Source of the DNA: Allomesorhizobium sp043769475
GTDB taxonomy: Bacteria > Pseudomonadota > Alphaproteobacteria > Rhizobiales > Rhizobiaceae
DNA length: 64,000 nucleotides
Direction of reading: 5' to 3'
NCBI RefSeq assembly: GCF_043769475.1
Contig: NZ_CP171729.1
Span: 3,906,001 to 3,970,000 of the forward strand
The first letter of the stretch is position 1, and every line of letters begins with the position of its first letter. A program made the position numbers and the translations under genes. Shown one piece after another: positions 25,113 through 33,130 of the stretch. The notes under the pieces are model-generated. The model did no database searches, had not been told where the DNA came from, and worked only from the letters and a program-made list of their open reading frames with translations.

Positions 25113-25496
25113 TTGGCTGATTTGCTTGCGGGAATGCGGATTCTGGTTCTGGAGGACGAAGTTCTGATCGCCATGGATGTCGAGCAGCTTTGCCGCGACA
25201 GCGGCGCCGCGGGCGTCGTCGTTGCGCGGAGCCTCGCCGAGATAGACCCCGACCGCGCGGCTTCCGAATTCGATGCCGCCATCGTCGACGTCATGCTCGA
25301 CGGCACGTCCACGCTCGCATTCGCCCGGCACATCCAGGAACGCAACGTGCCGTTCGTCTTCGCCTCGGGCTACACCGATCTCGACGAGATCTTCTCGGCC
25401 TTCCCCGGCGTGTCCGTGGTCGGCAAGCCGTACTCCGGTTCGGATCTCGTTGAGGCGGTGGCCGCCGCCGCCCGCCGCCGGTCAAGCGGCGTTTGA
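25113..25496 (+). CDS. Single-domain response regulator (receiver only)
   Basis: TTG 25113 is the start because AAGGAGAG lies seven bases before it; the protein then has 127 residues. It is a bare receiver domain: acidic pocket in ILVLEDEVLIAMD, phosphoacceptor D59 in FDAAIVDVMLDG, and the conserved lysine in VVGKPYSGSDL. No output domain follows. Standalone receivers of this type act in alphaproteobacterial general stress signalling by competing for or relaying phosphate from HWE/HisKA2 kinases. Its end overlaps the convergent ecfG gene by 15 bases. Confidence 0.82.
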   Translation: MADLLAGMRILVLEDEVLIAMDVEQLCRDSGAAGVVVARSLAEIDPDRAASEFDAAIVDVMLDGTSTLAFARHIQERNVPFVFASGYTDLDEIFSAFPGVSVVGKPYSGSDLVEAVAAAARRRSSGV

Positions 25497-26039
25497 ACCC
25501 ATCACCTGCGCCGAGATCGCGTCGGGGCCATAGTCGGCCTCGCCCGAGATCTTGAGAATCTCCTGCAGGCGGTTGCGGGCGCGGCTGACCCTGCTCTTTA
25601 TGGTGCCGACGGCGCAATTGCAGATTTCGGCGGCTTCCTCGTAGGAAAATCCGGAAGCGCCGATCAATATGATCGCCTCGCGCTGGTCCTCGGGAAGCTG
25701 CTCTAGCGCGGCTCGGAAGTCCTCCAGGTCGAGGAGGCCGTGCTGGCTCGGGTGTACCGCGAGACGTTCGGTCATGATGCCGTCGCTGTCCTGGATCTCC
25801 CGTCCGCGCTTGCGCATCTGCGAATAGAACTCATTGCGCAGGATGGTGAACAGCCAAGCCTTGAGATTGGTGCCCATCTGGAAGCTCTCGTGCTTGTCCC
25901 ACGCCTTGACCAGCGTTTCCTGGACGAGGTCGTCGGCCTTGTCCGAATTCTGGGTCAGCGATACGGCAAAGGCTCTCAGGCTCGGTATGGTGCCAAGCAG
26001 ATCGTTCTTGAACTGCGGGGTTACCACCATTCCGGTCAA
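25482..26039 (-). CDS. ecfG: General stress ECF sigma factor EcfG
   Basis: A 185-residue extracytoplasmic-function sigma factor. Region 2 lies at about 20-85 (RAFAVSLTQNSDKADDLVQE, TLVKAWDKHESFQMGTNLKA) and region 4 at 115-170 (LEQLPEDQREAIILIGASGF, CAVGTIKSRVSRARNRLQEI). The adjoining NepR and PhyR genes identify it as the EcfG (sigma-EcfG, RpoE-like) master regulator of the general stress response. It overlaps nepR by four bases (ATGA), so anti-sigma and sigma are co-translated. It should read the GGAAC-N16/17-CGTT promoters around it, including its own. Confidence 0.93.
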   Translation of the reverse strand: MTGMVVTPQFKNDLLGTIPSLRAFAVSLTQNSDKADDLVQETLVKAWDKHESFQMGTNLKAWLFTILRNEFYSQMRKRGREIQDSDGIMTERLAVHPSQHGLLDLEDFRAALEQLPEDQREAIILIGASGFSYEEAAEICNCAVGTIKSRVSRARNRLQEILKISGEADYGPDAISAQVMGSNAA

Positions 26040-26239
26040 GCCTTCTTTCGCTTCTGCGTGGGTTCGGCATTTTCAAGCTGGCTGAGCAGTTCGGCGAAGC
26101 GGTCGGGCACTTCGTCGGAAACCAGTTCGTCATAATATTGCTTCAGCTTGCGGCCGATTTCGGAGTTCGCGCCGAGCGGATCCTTCGATCCGTTCCGCCG
26201 CGCTTTCGCACCGACTGCACCGGTGGATTGCTTTGTCAT
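26036..26239 (-). CDS. nepR: Anti-sigma factor NepR
   Basis: With ATG 26239 as start the protein has 67 residues; the frame is open to 26275. The C-terminal half carries the two helices typical of NepR, which embrace EcfG: EIGRKLKQYYDELVSDEVPD, then RFAELLSQLENAE. The N-terminal part is basic and disordered-looking. It sequesters EcfG until phosphorylated PhyR takes it away. Gene order and the four-base overlap with ecfG are the classical arrangement, and an EcfG promoter lies about 100 bases upstream. Confidence 0.9.
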   Translation of the reverse strand: MTKQSTGAVGAKARRNGSKDPLGANSEIGRKLKQYYDELVSDEVPDRFAELLSQLENAEPTQKRKKA

Positions 26240-26341
26240 ACTTGTGTATCGCCCTGTTTGTCCCATCGACCCCAACCCGCCCTCTTTTTCTGAATCCGAG
26301 GCGGGATGGCGCGGCCATCTGGCTGCCCAAATTCCGGCTAT

Positions 26342-26366
26342 AACGGGGCCAGTTGAATTAAGTTCC
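26342..26366 (-). promoter_or_regulatory. EcfG-type promoter for nepR-ecfG
   Basis: GGAAC-N16-CGTT on the minus strand, about 100 bases before the nepR start codon. It gives the sigma factor positive autoregulation. Confidence 0.85.
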
Positions 26367-26374
26367 GCAAGGCG

Positions 26375-26399
26375 GGAACTTTTTCGGAGTTTCGGCGTT
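26375..26399 (+). promoter_or_regulatory. EcfG-type promoter for phyR
   Basis: GGAAC-N16-CGTT on the plus strand, about 55 bases before the phyR start codon and eight bases from the divergent nepR promoter. Confidence 0.85.
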
Positions 26400-26453
26400 A
26401 ACGGGTTCGGTAACAGTCTGCCAAAAGCGGATCAGGTGAGGGAACCGTACATT

Positions 26454-27248
26454 ATGAGTCTATCCGCAACTATTGCTCCCCATTTACCTTTTCTTCGACG
26501 TTTCTCCCGGGCGGTATCTGGTTCACAGCAAAGTGGCGACGCGCTTGTGGCGGCAATGCTGGAGGCGTTGATCGCCGATGTAAGCATTTTCCCCGAGGCT
26601 TCCAACGAACGCATCGCGCTTTACAAGACCTTTGCCAAGCTTTTCACCTCTATTGCGATCCGGGTGCCTCAGGAAACGCCGAGTTCGGCCTGGGAGCAGC
26701 GCGCCGCCGCCAATCTGACGGCGATCTCGCCCCTTCCCCGCCAGGCATTCCTGCTGGTCGCGGTGGAGGGCTTCACCGACGAGGAAGCGGCCGAGATACT
26801 CAGCGTGTCGGAAAACGAGTTCAGCGCGCTCCTGTCCCAGGCCAGCGCGGAGATTTCGCGCCAGGTCGCCACCGACATCCTCATAATCGAGGACGAGCCC
26901 CTGATAGCCATGGACATCGAGGAGATGGTGGAGGGTCTTGGCCACAGGGTGGTTGGAATCGCGCGAACCCATGCCGAAGCCACCGCCATGTTCAACAAGA
27001 CAAGGCCGAGGATGGTGCTGGCCGATATCCAGTTGGCCGACGGCAGCTCCGGCATCGACGCCGTCAACGAGATCCTGGCGTCCGCCGCGGTTCCGGTCAT
27101 CTTCATCACCGCATTCCCGGAGCGCCTGCTGACCGGAGAGCGTCCCGAGCCTGCCTTCCTGGTCACCAAGCCGTTCAATCCCGACATGGTGAAGGCTTTG
27201 ATCAGCCAGGCGCTGTTTTTTGACCGGCAGGCCAGGGCAGCCGCTTGA
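26454..27248 (+). CDS. phyR: Anti-anti-sigma response regulator PhyR
   Basis: A 264-residue protein from ATG 26454. Residues 1-135 form a sigma-like domain that imitates EcfG (LPRQAFLLVAVEGFTDEEAA, EILSVSENEFSALLSQ); residues 140-260 are a receiver with the acidic pocket IIEDEPLIAMD, phosphoacceptor D191 (VLADIQLADG) and lysine in VTKPFN. On phosphorylation the sigma-like domain is freed to bind NepR, releasing EcfG. It is divergent from nepR-ecfG. A strong terminator follows. Confidence 0.93.
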   Translation: MSLSATIAPHLPFLRRFSRAVSGSQQSGDALVAAMLEALIADVSIFPEASNERIALYKTFAKLFTSIAIRVPQETPSSAWEQRAAANLTAISPLPRQAFLLVAVEGFTDEEAAEILSVSENEFSALLSQASAEISRQVATDILIIEDEPLIAMDIEEMVEGLGHRVVGIARTHAEATAMFNKTRPRMVLADIQLADGSSGIDAVNEILASAAVPVIFITAFPERLLTGERPEPAFLVTKPFNPDMVKALISQALFFDRQARAAA

Positions 27249-27270
27249 CCTCATGGCATGAGATGGAGCA

Positions 27271-27298
27271 AGGCCGCCTCTGGCGGCCTTTTTCTTTT
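27271..27298 (+). terminator. Rho-independent terminator after phyR
   Basis: AGGCCGCC and GGCGGCCT form a perfect eight-base stem with a three-base loop, followed by a T-rich run (TTTTCTTTT). Confidence 0.82.
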
Positions 27299-27319
27299 GT
27301 CCGGCACTTTCCTTATTCA

Positions 27320-27344
27320 GGAACCAACATCGGCCGCCGACGTT
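27320..27344 (+). promoter_or_regulatory. EcfG-type promoter for the DUF1328 gene
   Basis: GGAAC-N16-CGTT, about 30 bases before the start codon of the 54-residue membrane protein. Confidence 0.8.
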
Positions 27345-27372
27345 TTACCGAACAATCCGAAGGAGATGACCG

Positions 27373-27537
27373 ATGCTTTATTGGGCGCTTGTTTTTCTCG
27401 TGGTCGCCATCATAGCCGGCGCGCTGGGCTTCGGCGGCATAGCCGGAACCTCCGCCGGGATAGCCCAGATACTGTTCTTCGTATTCCTGGCGTTCTTGGT
27501 GATCTCTTTGATCGCCGGGCTGTTCAGACGGGCCTAG
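27373..27537 (+). CDS. DUF1328 small membrane protein, 54 aa
   Basis: A 54-residue protein with two hydrophobic helices joined by a glycine-rich turn (MLYWALVFLVVAIIAGALGF, GGIAGTSAGIAQILFF, then FLVISLIAGLF). This is the DUF1328 family (YtjA type), known as small stress-linked membrane proteins. GGAG lies about ten bases before the ATG. The EcfG-type promoter immediately upstream makes it a probable member of the general stress regulon. The biochemical role of the family is unknown. Confidence 0.85.
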   Translation: MLYWALVFLVVAIIAGALGFGGIAGTSAGIAQILFFVFLAFLVISLIAGLFRRA

Positions 27538-27633
27538 GCGAAACGGAATGCTGGATGCCGTCCCCCTCAAACGGTCTCCAGTGATCCGCCGGGCGAAGCC
27601 TCAACGGGTGGAGCCCGGCGGAGCCTGTTGAAG

Positions 27634-27658
27634 GGAACCCCTTTCGGACGGAGCCGTT
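27634..27658 (+). promoter_or_regulatory. EcfG-type promoter for the HWE kinase gene
   Basis: GGAAC-N16-CGTT, about 70 bases before the kinase start codon. It implies that the kinase is itself induced by the stress response. Confidence 0.8.
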
Positions 27659-27728
27659 TCCATCCAAAGCAGGGTTGAGCCGGCTCATGAATTCATCGCG
27701 GAAAATAAGCAACCAGGAGGGGAGCGCG

Positions 27729-28715
27729 ATGGACCTGCAGTTGGCCAGCAGCAATCCGGAGATCGGCCGCAGCCTGCTGCACGCCCTTCGCAACACCGGC
27801 ATCTCGGTGCTCTGCCAGGATCGTGACCTTCGCGTGCTCTGGTCGCAGAATATACCGGCCGCATGGTCGCAGACCGACGTTTCCGGCAAGACCGACCACG
27901 AATTTCTTCCCGCACAGCAAGCCGACCGGTTGCAGACGGCGAAACGCGCCGTTATCGCCACGGGTCAGCCCGAAAGTCTGGAGATAAGCCTTCCGGACCG
28001 GGAGGGCGCGCGCTGGTTCGCTATCTGGATCGACCCCGACAAGTTTCCGAACGGAACGGCCCAGGCGGTAGTCACCACGGCCGTAGACATTACCGAGCAG
28101 AAGCGGCGCGAGCAGACGCTACGAAATCTTCTGCGCGAAGTCTCCCATCGCTCGAAGAACCTTCTGGCCATCATCCAGGGCATCGCCGCGCAGACCGGAC
28201 GCCATTCGGATACGATCGAGATATTCCTGGCGCGCTTTCGCGGGCGCCTGCAATCGCTGGCCTCCTCGCAGGATCTCGTGACCTCGTCTAACTGGCGCGG
28301 CGCCGGCCTCCGCGAACTCGTTGTCGGACAGGTCAGCCGCTACAGCGCCAAGCCGCGGGACAGCGTCCGCTTCGAGGGCGAAAACCCCTACCTCAACCCT
28401 AACGCGGCCCTGCATATCGGCCTGGCAATGCATGAGCTGGCGGTGAACTCGGTCAGCTACGGCGCGCTCGCCCGGCCCGACGGTTTCGTCACGGTCGCGG
28501 CGCACTTGATCGCACCGCCCGAGAACATGGACTTGAACCTGTCGTGGTCGGAAAAAATCGCCATCAACGGTAATAACGGGAAGAAGCGTTTCGGCAGCGT
28601 CGCCCTGGAGCGTGTCGTGCCGGCCTCGCTGAACGGCACTGCGACGCTGGAGATTTCCGGCGACCGCCTCGACTACCGCCTGCTGGTGCCGCACGGCAGT
28701 TTCGAGATCGAATAG
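27729..28715 (+). CDS. PAS-HWE/HisKA2 sensor histidine kinase (PhyK-type candidate)
   Basis: A 328-residue soluble kinase from ATG 27729, behind AGGAGGGGAG. Residues about 20-125 form a PAS domain (TGISVLCQDRDLRVLWSQNI to VVTTAVDITEQKRRE). The dimerisation helix carries H140 in EVSHRSKNLLAIIQGIAAQT, and the ATPase domain has the family N-box AMHELAVNSVSYGAL and the W-motif LNLSWSE. In alphaproteobacteria kinases of this class phosphorylate PhyR or standalone receivers, and the gene sits beside phyR with an EcfG-type promoter. The PAS ligand and the actual partner are unknown. Confidence 0.85.
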   Translation: MDLQLASSNPEIGRSLLHALRNTGISVLCQDRDLRVLWSQNIPAAWSQTDVSGKTDHEFLPAQQADRLQTAKRAVIATGQPESLEISLPDREGARWFAIWIDPDKFPNGTAQAVVTTAVDITEQKRREQTLRNLLREVSHRSKNLLAIIQGIAAQTGRHSDTIEIFLARFRGRLQSLASSQDLVTSSNWRGAGLRELVVGQVSRYSAKPRDSVRFEGENPYLNPNAALHIGLAMHELAVNSVSYGALARPDGFVTVAAHLIAPPENMDLNLSWSEKIAINGNNGKKRFGSVALERVVPASLNGTATLEISGDRLDYRLLVPHGSFEIE

Positions 28716-28755
28716 CGGGAGCCAATGCAAGGGCGAGAACGCCAGATTAACCTGG
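28662..28755 (+). repeat. Direct repeat copy A (end of the kinase gene)
   Basis: About 93 bases covering the last 18 codons of the kinase gene and 40 bases beyond. A copy with about 90 percent identity lies at 29666-29758 after the hydrolase gene. The period between the copies is 1004 bases. Confidence 0.8.
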
Positions 28756-28780
28756 GTGCCGCGAGAGGACGAGGCCCGCC

Positions 28781-29637
28781 ATGATCCGGCACTATCTTCG
28801 TGTCATGGGCGGAAATCGCCTTGCGGTGGATGTCGGAGGGAATCCCTCCAGTCCCGCTCTAGTGCTGCTGCATGGTTTTCCGAGTTCAGCACGCGCGTTC
28901 CGGCGTCTGGCCCCGATGCTCGTTGACGACCTGTTTGTCATCACTCCCGATCTACCGGGATTGGGGAGTCCGATGTCCTCGCCTCGACATCTTTCGAGGC
29001 AATGGGGAAGGCAATCCTCGAAGTCCTCGACCACTTTTCCGTCGGTCGTCGCTTCATCTATCTTCACGATTTCGGCGCCCCGGTCGGCTTTCATGTCGCG
29101 ATGCAAGCGCCCGCGTTGGTGGCGGGTCTGATCATCCAGAATGCCAACGCCCACACAAGCGGGTTCGGCCCTCAATGGGCGGACACCATCGCCTATTGGT
29201 CGAAGCCTACCCCGGAGAATGAGGCCGCCGCCACCGCTCACCTGACCTGGGAAGGGGTGCGGAACGAGTATGTCGGGGGCGTACCCGACGATATCGCGAA
29301 GTCCATCTCCGCCGAAAACTGGGACGAGGACTGGCGCGTGATGAGCCTGCCCGGAAGGCTTGAGGCCCAACGTGCTCTCGTGGCGGACTATGGGAACTAT
29401 ATGCGCCGTTTCGCCGAGATCCAGGGCTATCTACAAAGCCATCAGCCGCCTGCACTGATGGTATGGGGTCGCCATGACCCCTTCTTCGAACTCGCCGAAA
29501 TCATGAGTTGGATGAAAGACCTTCCCCGGATGGACGCCCACATTCTCGACGCCGGTCACATGTTGCTCGAAAGCCGTGCGGAAGCGGCAGCTCGCCTGAT
29601 CCTTGACTTCGCCAACAGACAAAAAGGCTTGGGGTGA
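28781..29637 (+). pseudogene. Alpha/beta hydrolase, frameshifted
   Basis: The first 60 residues have the fold start (VLLHGFPSSARAFRRLAPML, then FVITPDLPG) in one frame. From about 28961 the family sequence continues in the -1 frame (ESDVLASTSFEAMGKAILEV, YLHDFGAPVGFHVAMQAP, MVWGRHDPFFELAEI, LDAGHMLLESRAEAAARLI). A single base is missing in the run GGATTGGGGAG, where a PGFGESD-type sequence is expected. The nucleophile position is D in HDFGAPVG, as in haloalkane-dehalogenase or epoxide-hydrolase-like enzymes. It is bracketed by 93-base direct repeats, so it may be an inserted or duplicated block; the shift may be real or a sequencing error. Confidence 0.75.
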
Positions 29638-29665
29638 ATCCGCCGGACTTCGTGGGAATTACAGT

Positions 29666-29758
29666 GACCGCCTCGACTACCGCCGGCTGGTGCCGCACGG
29701 CAGTTCGAGATCGAATAGCGGGAGCCCATGCATGGGCAAAAACGCCAGATTAACCAGG
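29666..29758 (+). repeat. Direct repeat copy B (degenerate copy of the kinase 3' end)
   Basis: It repeats the tail of the kinase coding sequence and the bases after it, with several substitutions and one deleted T that shifts the former reading frame. It is noncoding here and lies just before the next EcfG-type promoter. Confidence 0.8.
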
Positions 29759-29796
29759 CGTTTACCATAAAGTCCCACGCTTTGCCTGACTCGCAT

Positions 29797-29821
29797 GGAA
29801 CCGGGAGCCGTGCTTGCCGTT
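29797..29821 (+). promoter_or_regulatory. EcfG-type promoter for a 57-residue membrane protein
   Basis: GGAAC-N16-CGTT, with the start codon of the small gene 30 bases downstream. Confidence 0.75.
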
Positions 29822-29851
29822 TAGTGCAGTCGAGAGCCGCAGGAGAGATGC

Positions 29852-30025
29852 ATGGTCGCCGAGATGCAAAGGCTGGAAAATGCCGCTCGGATCGCCATGG
29901 GCGACGTCCAGGCGCCAGACCAGAACAAACCACAACCACATCTGTTGCCCCATGCCTCGGCCTCGCTTGTCGCCGCTGTGTTGGCCGTGGTCGGCTTCGG
30001 CCTGATCGCAATCGCGCTGATCTGA
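29852..30025 (+). CDS. Small tail-anchored-like membrane protein, 57 aa
   Basis: A 57-residue protein from ATG 29852, preceded by AGGAGAG four bases upstream (another ATG at 29848 is out of frame). The N-terminal 33 residues are polar (VAEMQRLENAARIAMGDVQA) and the C-terminus is one hydrophobic helix (SLVAAVLAVVGFGLIAIALI) ending at the stop. It follows an EcfG-type promoter directly, which supports that it is a real stress gene although I recognise no family. Confidence 0.6.
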   Translation: MVAEMQRLENAARIAMGDVQAPDQNKPQPHLLPHASASLVAAVLAVVGFGLIAIALI

Positions 30026-30143
30026 CCGCCCCGGATTACCCTTAGGCCCCAACGCGGAGTTTTCTGGGCGTGCGGCTGCACTTCGCCGGCGATTGTGACG
30101 GCAACACGGCTCCATGAAGATGCCTCCGGCAAACGGATCTCGT

Positions 30144-30169
30144 GGAACCATCCTGTCCGGCCTTTCGTT
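30144..30169 (+). promoter_or_regulatory. EcfG-type promoter for a 108-residue protein
   Basis: GGAAC-N17-CGTT, 23 bases before the ATG of the downstream gene. Confidence 0.7.
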
Positions 30170-30192
30170 TCTTCGGCGAGAGGATTCACCCC

Positions 30193-30519
30193 ATGGAACA
30201 CATCGCTGCTCTTCTGTTGGTCATCGGATGCTCGCAAGATCTGCAGCAGTGTCACGAACTCCCCGCCCCCGTTCCGCTTTATGAAACGGCCGAGGAATGC
30301 GAGGGCGAAGTTGCTCCGACGCTGAGCGTGCTCAAAAACCAGAGCCCGAAGGTCTTCGTCCAGTGCGTGACCGTCGACCCGGCGCTCGCGGAGGAAGACG
30401 CGGTGCTGACTTGGGATATCCTGCCTGACGGTACGCTGTACGCCTCCCTTGACGCGCCTGACGTTATGGTTGCATCTACTCGGGACCGCCGCGAAAAAGA
30501 CTCTCTTACCCAAGAATGA
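30193..30519 (+). CDS. Hypothetical rhizobial protein, 108 aa
   Basis: From ATG 30193 (MEHIAALLLVIGCSQDLQQC) the product has 108 residues. It has a short hydrophobic beginning that may be a signal or anchor, four cysteines (including CSQDLQQC and EECEGE) and an acidic tail rich in charged residues. The middle contains KVFVQCVTVDPALAEEDAVL. Similar cysteine-containing proteins occur as hypotheticals in rhizobia. An EcfG-type promoter upstream suggests stress control; biochemical role unknown. Confidence 0.6.
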   Translation: MEHIAALLLVIGCSQDLQQCHELPAPVPLYETAEECEGEVAPTLSVLKNQSPKVFVQCVTVDPALAEEDAVLTWDILPDGTLYASLDAPDVMVASTRDRREKDSLTQE

Positions 30520-30590
30520 TTTCGGACGGGACACCAGTTTTGATCGTGCAAGTCACCGATTGCGTGACGAAAAGTGAGGAGTGACCATAT

Positions 30591-30842
30591 ATGAAGAACG
30601 TCATTTTTGCTGTCGCCGCGATGATCGCAGTGACGGGTTGCACCACTGCGGAGCAGGACGCGACGGTGGGCGGCGGCATCGGCGCGGCGGTCGGCGCGCT
30701 GGCGACGGGCGACGCAGGCGGCGCGATCGTCGGCGGCGTGGTCGGCGCGGCTTCGGGCGTGCTGCTCGGCAAGGCCACCCGCACGGGCTGGTGCCGCTAC
30801 CGCGACCGCTATGGGCGTATCTACGAAGCCCGCTGCCGCTAA
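30591..30842 (+). CDS. Glycine-zipper lipoprotein
   Basis: An 83-residue protein with a lipoprotein signal (MKNVIFAVAAMIAVTGC, lipobox VTGC with Cys17). The mature part is a classic glycine-zipper (GGGIGAAVGALATG, then GGAIVGGVVGAASGVLLG) that can insert into membranes, followed by a basic aromatic tail (CRYRDRYGRIYEARC). It resembles small outer-membrane SmpA/17 kDa-type or YMGG-like lipoproteins of rhizobia, probably structural in the envelope. A terminator follows. Confidence 0.75.
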   Translation: MKNVIFAVAAMIAVTGCTTAEQDATVGGGIGAAVGALATGDAGGAIVGGVVGAASGVLLGKATRTGWCRYRDRYGRIYEARCR

Positions 30843-30864
30843 ATTTACCGCTCTCCTGATGAAG

Positions 30865-30899
30865 AAGCCGCTGGCCATATGATGGCCGGCGGCTTTTCT
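30865..30899. terminator. Terminator hairpin between the lipoprotein and xylose transporter genes
   Basis: AAGCCGCTGGCCA pairs with TGGCCGGCGGCTT (one G-T pair) around a five-base loop, followed by TTCTT on the plus strand. It lies between convergent genes and probably works for both. Confidence 0.7.
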
Positions 30900-30901
30900 T
30901 C

Positions 30902-31690
<789 letters not shown>

Positions 31691-31702
31691 GTTTTTCGCC
31701 TC

Positions 31703-33022
31703 CTAGATGATGCGCTTGCGGTAGAGCGTGTCGAGCCAGACGGCCACGACCAGCACCACTCCGACGACGATGTTCTGCAGCGGCGTGTCGACGCCGAGCA
31801 GCACCATGCCCGACTGCAGCGACTGCATCAAAAGCGCGCCGAGCATGGCGCCGGCGATCGTGCCGGCACCGCCGGCGAGCGAGGTGCCGCCGATGACGGC
31901 CGCGGCGATCACCAGAAGCTCGTCGAGCGTGCCCAGCGAATTGGTCGCAGCGTTGAGGCGCGCGCTCGAGATGCTGGCGCCGATGGCGGCAAGCAGCCCC
32001 ATCAGCATGAATATCTTCATGATGACCCAGCGCGTGTTGATGCCGGCGAGCTCGGCGGCTTCCGGATTGCCGCCAATGGCGAACACATAGCGGCCGAAGC
32101 GGGTACGGGTTGCGATAAAGGTCATGACGATGCCGACGGCTACGGCGATCAGCACCGGTATGGCGATGCCGTGGGCGATGAACAGGCCGCCTTCGGGCAG
32201 CGTGATGTTGTTGGCCTCGGCATAGCGCCTGACGATGCCGATCGGCCATGGATAGGAGTTGGCGATCCACACCGCGCCGAGAATGGCAGCGCACGCGATC
32301 GCTCCGATGAAGCCTTCGGCCCAGACAGGGCGCAGGGGAAAGCGGAAGCGCTTGCGCCGCGAACGGGCGACGAGAAGCAGAAGCACGAAGGCGACGCAGG
32401 CGAGAATGCCGACCGCCCAGCTCGCCGTCGCGCCTATCGAGCCTTCCGGCCCGCCGCCGATCAGCCGGAACGTCGGGTCCATCGGGGCGACGGTCCGCCC
32501 GCTGGTCACCCACCAGGCCGCGCCGCGCCACACAAGAAGCCCGCCCAGCGTGACGATGAAGGCGGGAATGCCGAGATAGGCGATCAGGAAGCCTTGGAAG
32601 CCGCCAATGGCGAGGCCGACCAGCAGGCCCGAGATCAGCGCCAGGATCCAGATCGACGGGCTGCCGAGCGGTATGCCCATCACCTGCGGCAGGAATTCGG
32701 CCTGGACCACGCCCATGATCATGCCGATCAGCCCGAGCGCCGAGCCGATCGACAGGTCGATGTTGCGGGTGACGATGACCAGCACCATGCCCGTCGCCAT
32801 GACCGCGATCGACGAGGACTGGACAGACAGATTCCACAGATTGCGGGGCGTCAGGAACAGGCCGCCCGAGAGGATGTGGAAGCCGACCCAGATGATCAGC
32901 AAGGCGCCGATCATGCCCAGCATCCGCGTGTCGAGCTCTGTCGCCCTGAGGAAGCGGGCGACGGGCCCAAGCTCGGACGCGCGGGCGCGGTCTGCCGGCG
33001 CTGTCGAGGTCACCTCGGTCAT
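31703..33022 (-). CDS. xylH: Sugar ABC transporter permease, XylH type
   Basis: A 439-residue inner-membrane permease (start at ATG 33022) with about ten hydrophobic helices of the RbsC/XylH family: LGMIGALLIIWVGFHILSGG, then MATGMVLVIVTRNIDLSIGS, and near the end SLAGGAGTIAGAMLGALLMQ. The length is that of XylH (longer than the 320-residue RbsC). It partners the upstream xylose-binding protein and the downstream ATPase. Xylose as substrate is inferred from the binding protein family. Confidence 0.85.
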   Translation of the reverse strand: MTEVTSTAPADRARASELGPVARFLRATELDTRMLGMIGALLIIWVGFHILSGGLFLTPRNLWNLSVQSSSIAVMATGMVLVIVTRNIDLSIGSALGLIGMIMGVVQAEFLPQVMGIPLGSPSIWILALISGLLVGLAIGGFQGFLIAYLGIPAFIVTLGGLLVWRGAAWWVTSGRTVAPMDPTFRLIGGGPEGSIGATASWAVGILACVAFVLLLLVARSRRKRFRFPLRPVWAEGFIGAIACAAILGAVWIANSYPWPIGIVRRYAEANNITLPEGGLFIAHGIAIPVLIAVAVGIVMTFIATRTRFGRYVFAIGGNPEAAELAGINTRWVIMKIFMLMGLLAAIGASISSARLNAATNSLGTLDELLVIAAAVIGGTSLAGGAGTIAGAMLGALLMQSLQSGMVLLGVDTPLQNIVVGVVLVVAVWLDTLYRKRII

Positions 33023-33082
33023 GACGTTCCTCCCGCCGGCATCCGTCTCGCGCGGACCGCCGGACAATTTTCAGCTTAGCGA

Positions 33083-33113
33083 AACGCCGCGGTTTTCGTC
33101 AAACCGCGGCGTT
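33083..33113 (-). terminator. Strong hairpin between xylF and xylH
   Basis: AACGCCGCGGTTT and AAACCGCGGCGTT form a perfect 13-base stem with a five-base loop just downstream of the binding-protein stop codon. No U-run follows in the operon direction. It probably stabilises or partially terminates the xylF message, making the binding protein more abundant than the membrane parts. Confidence 0.7.
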
Positions 33114-33130
33114 GGCGTATTGGTCGAAGG

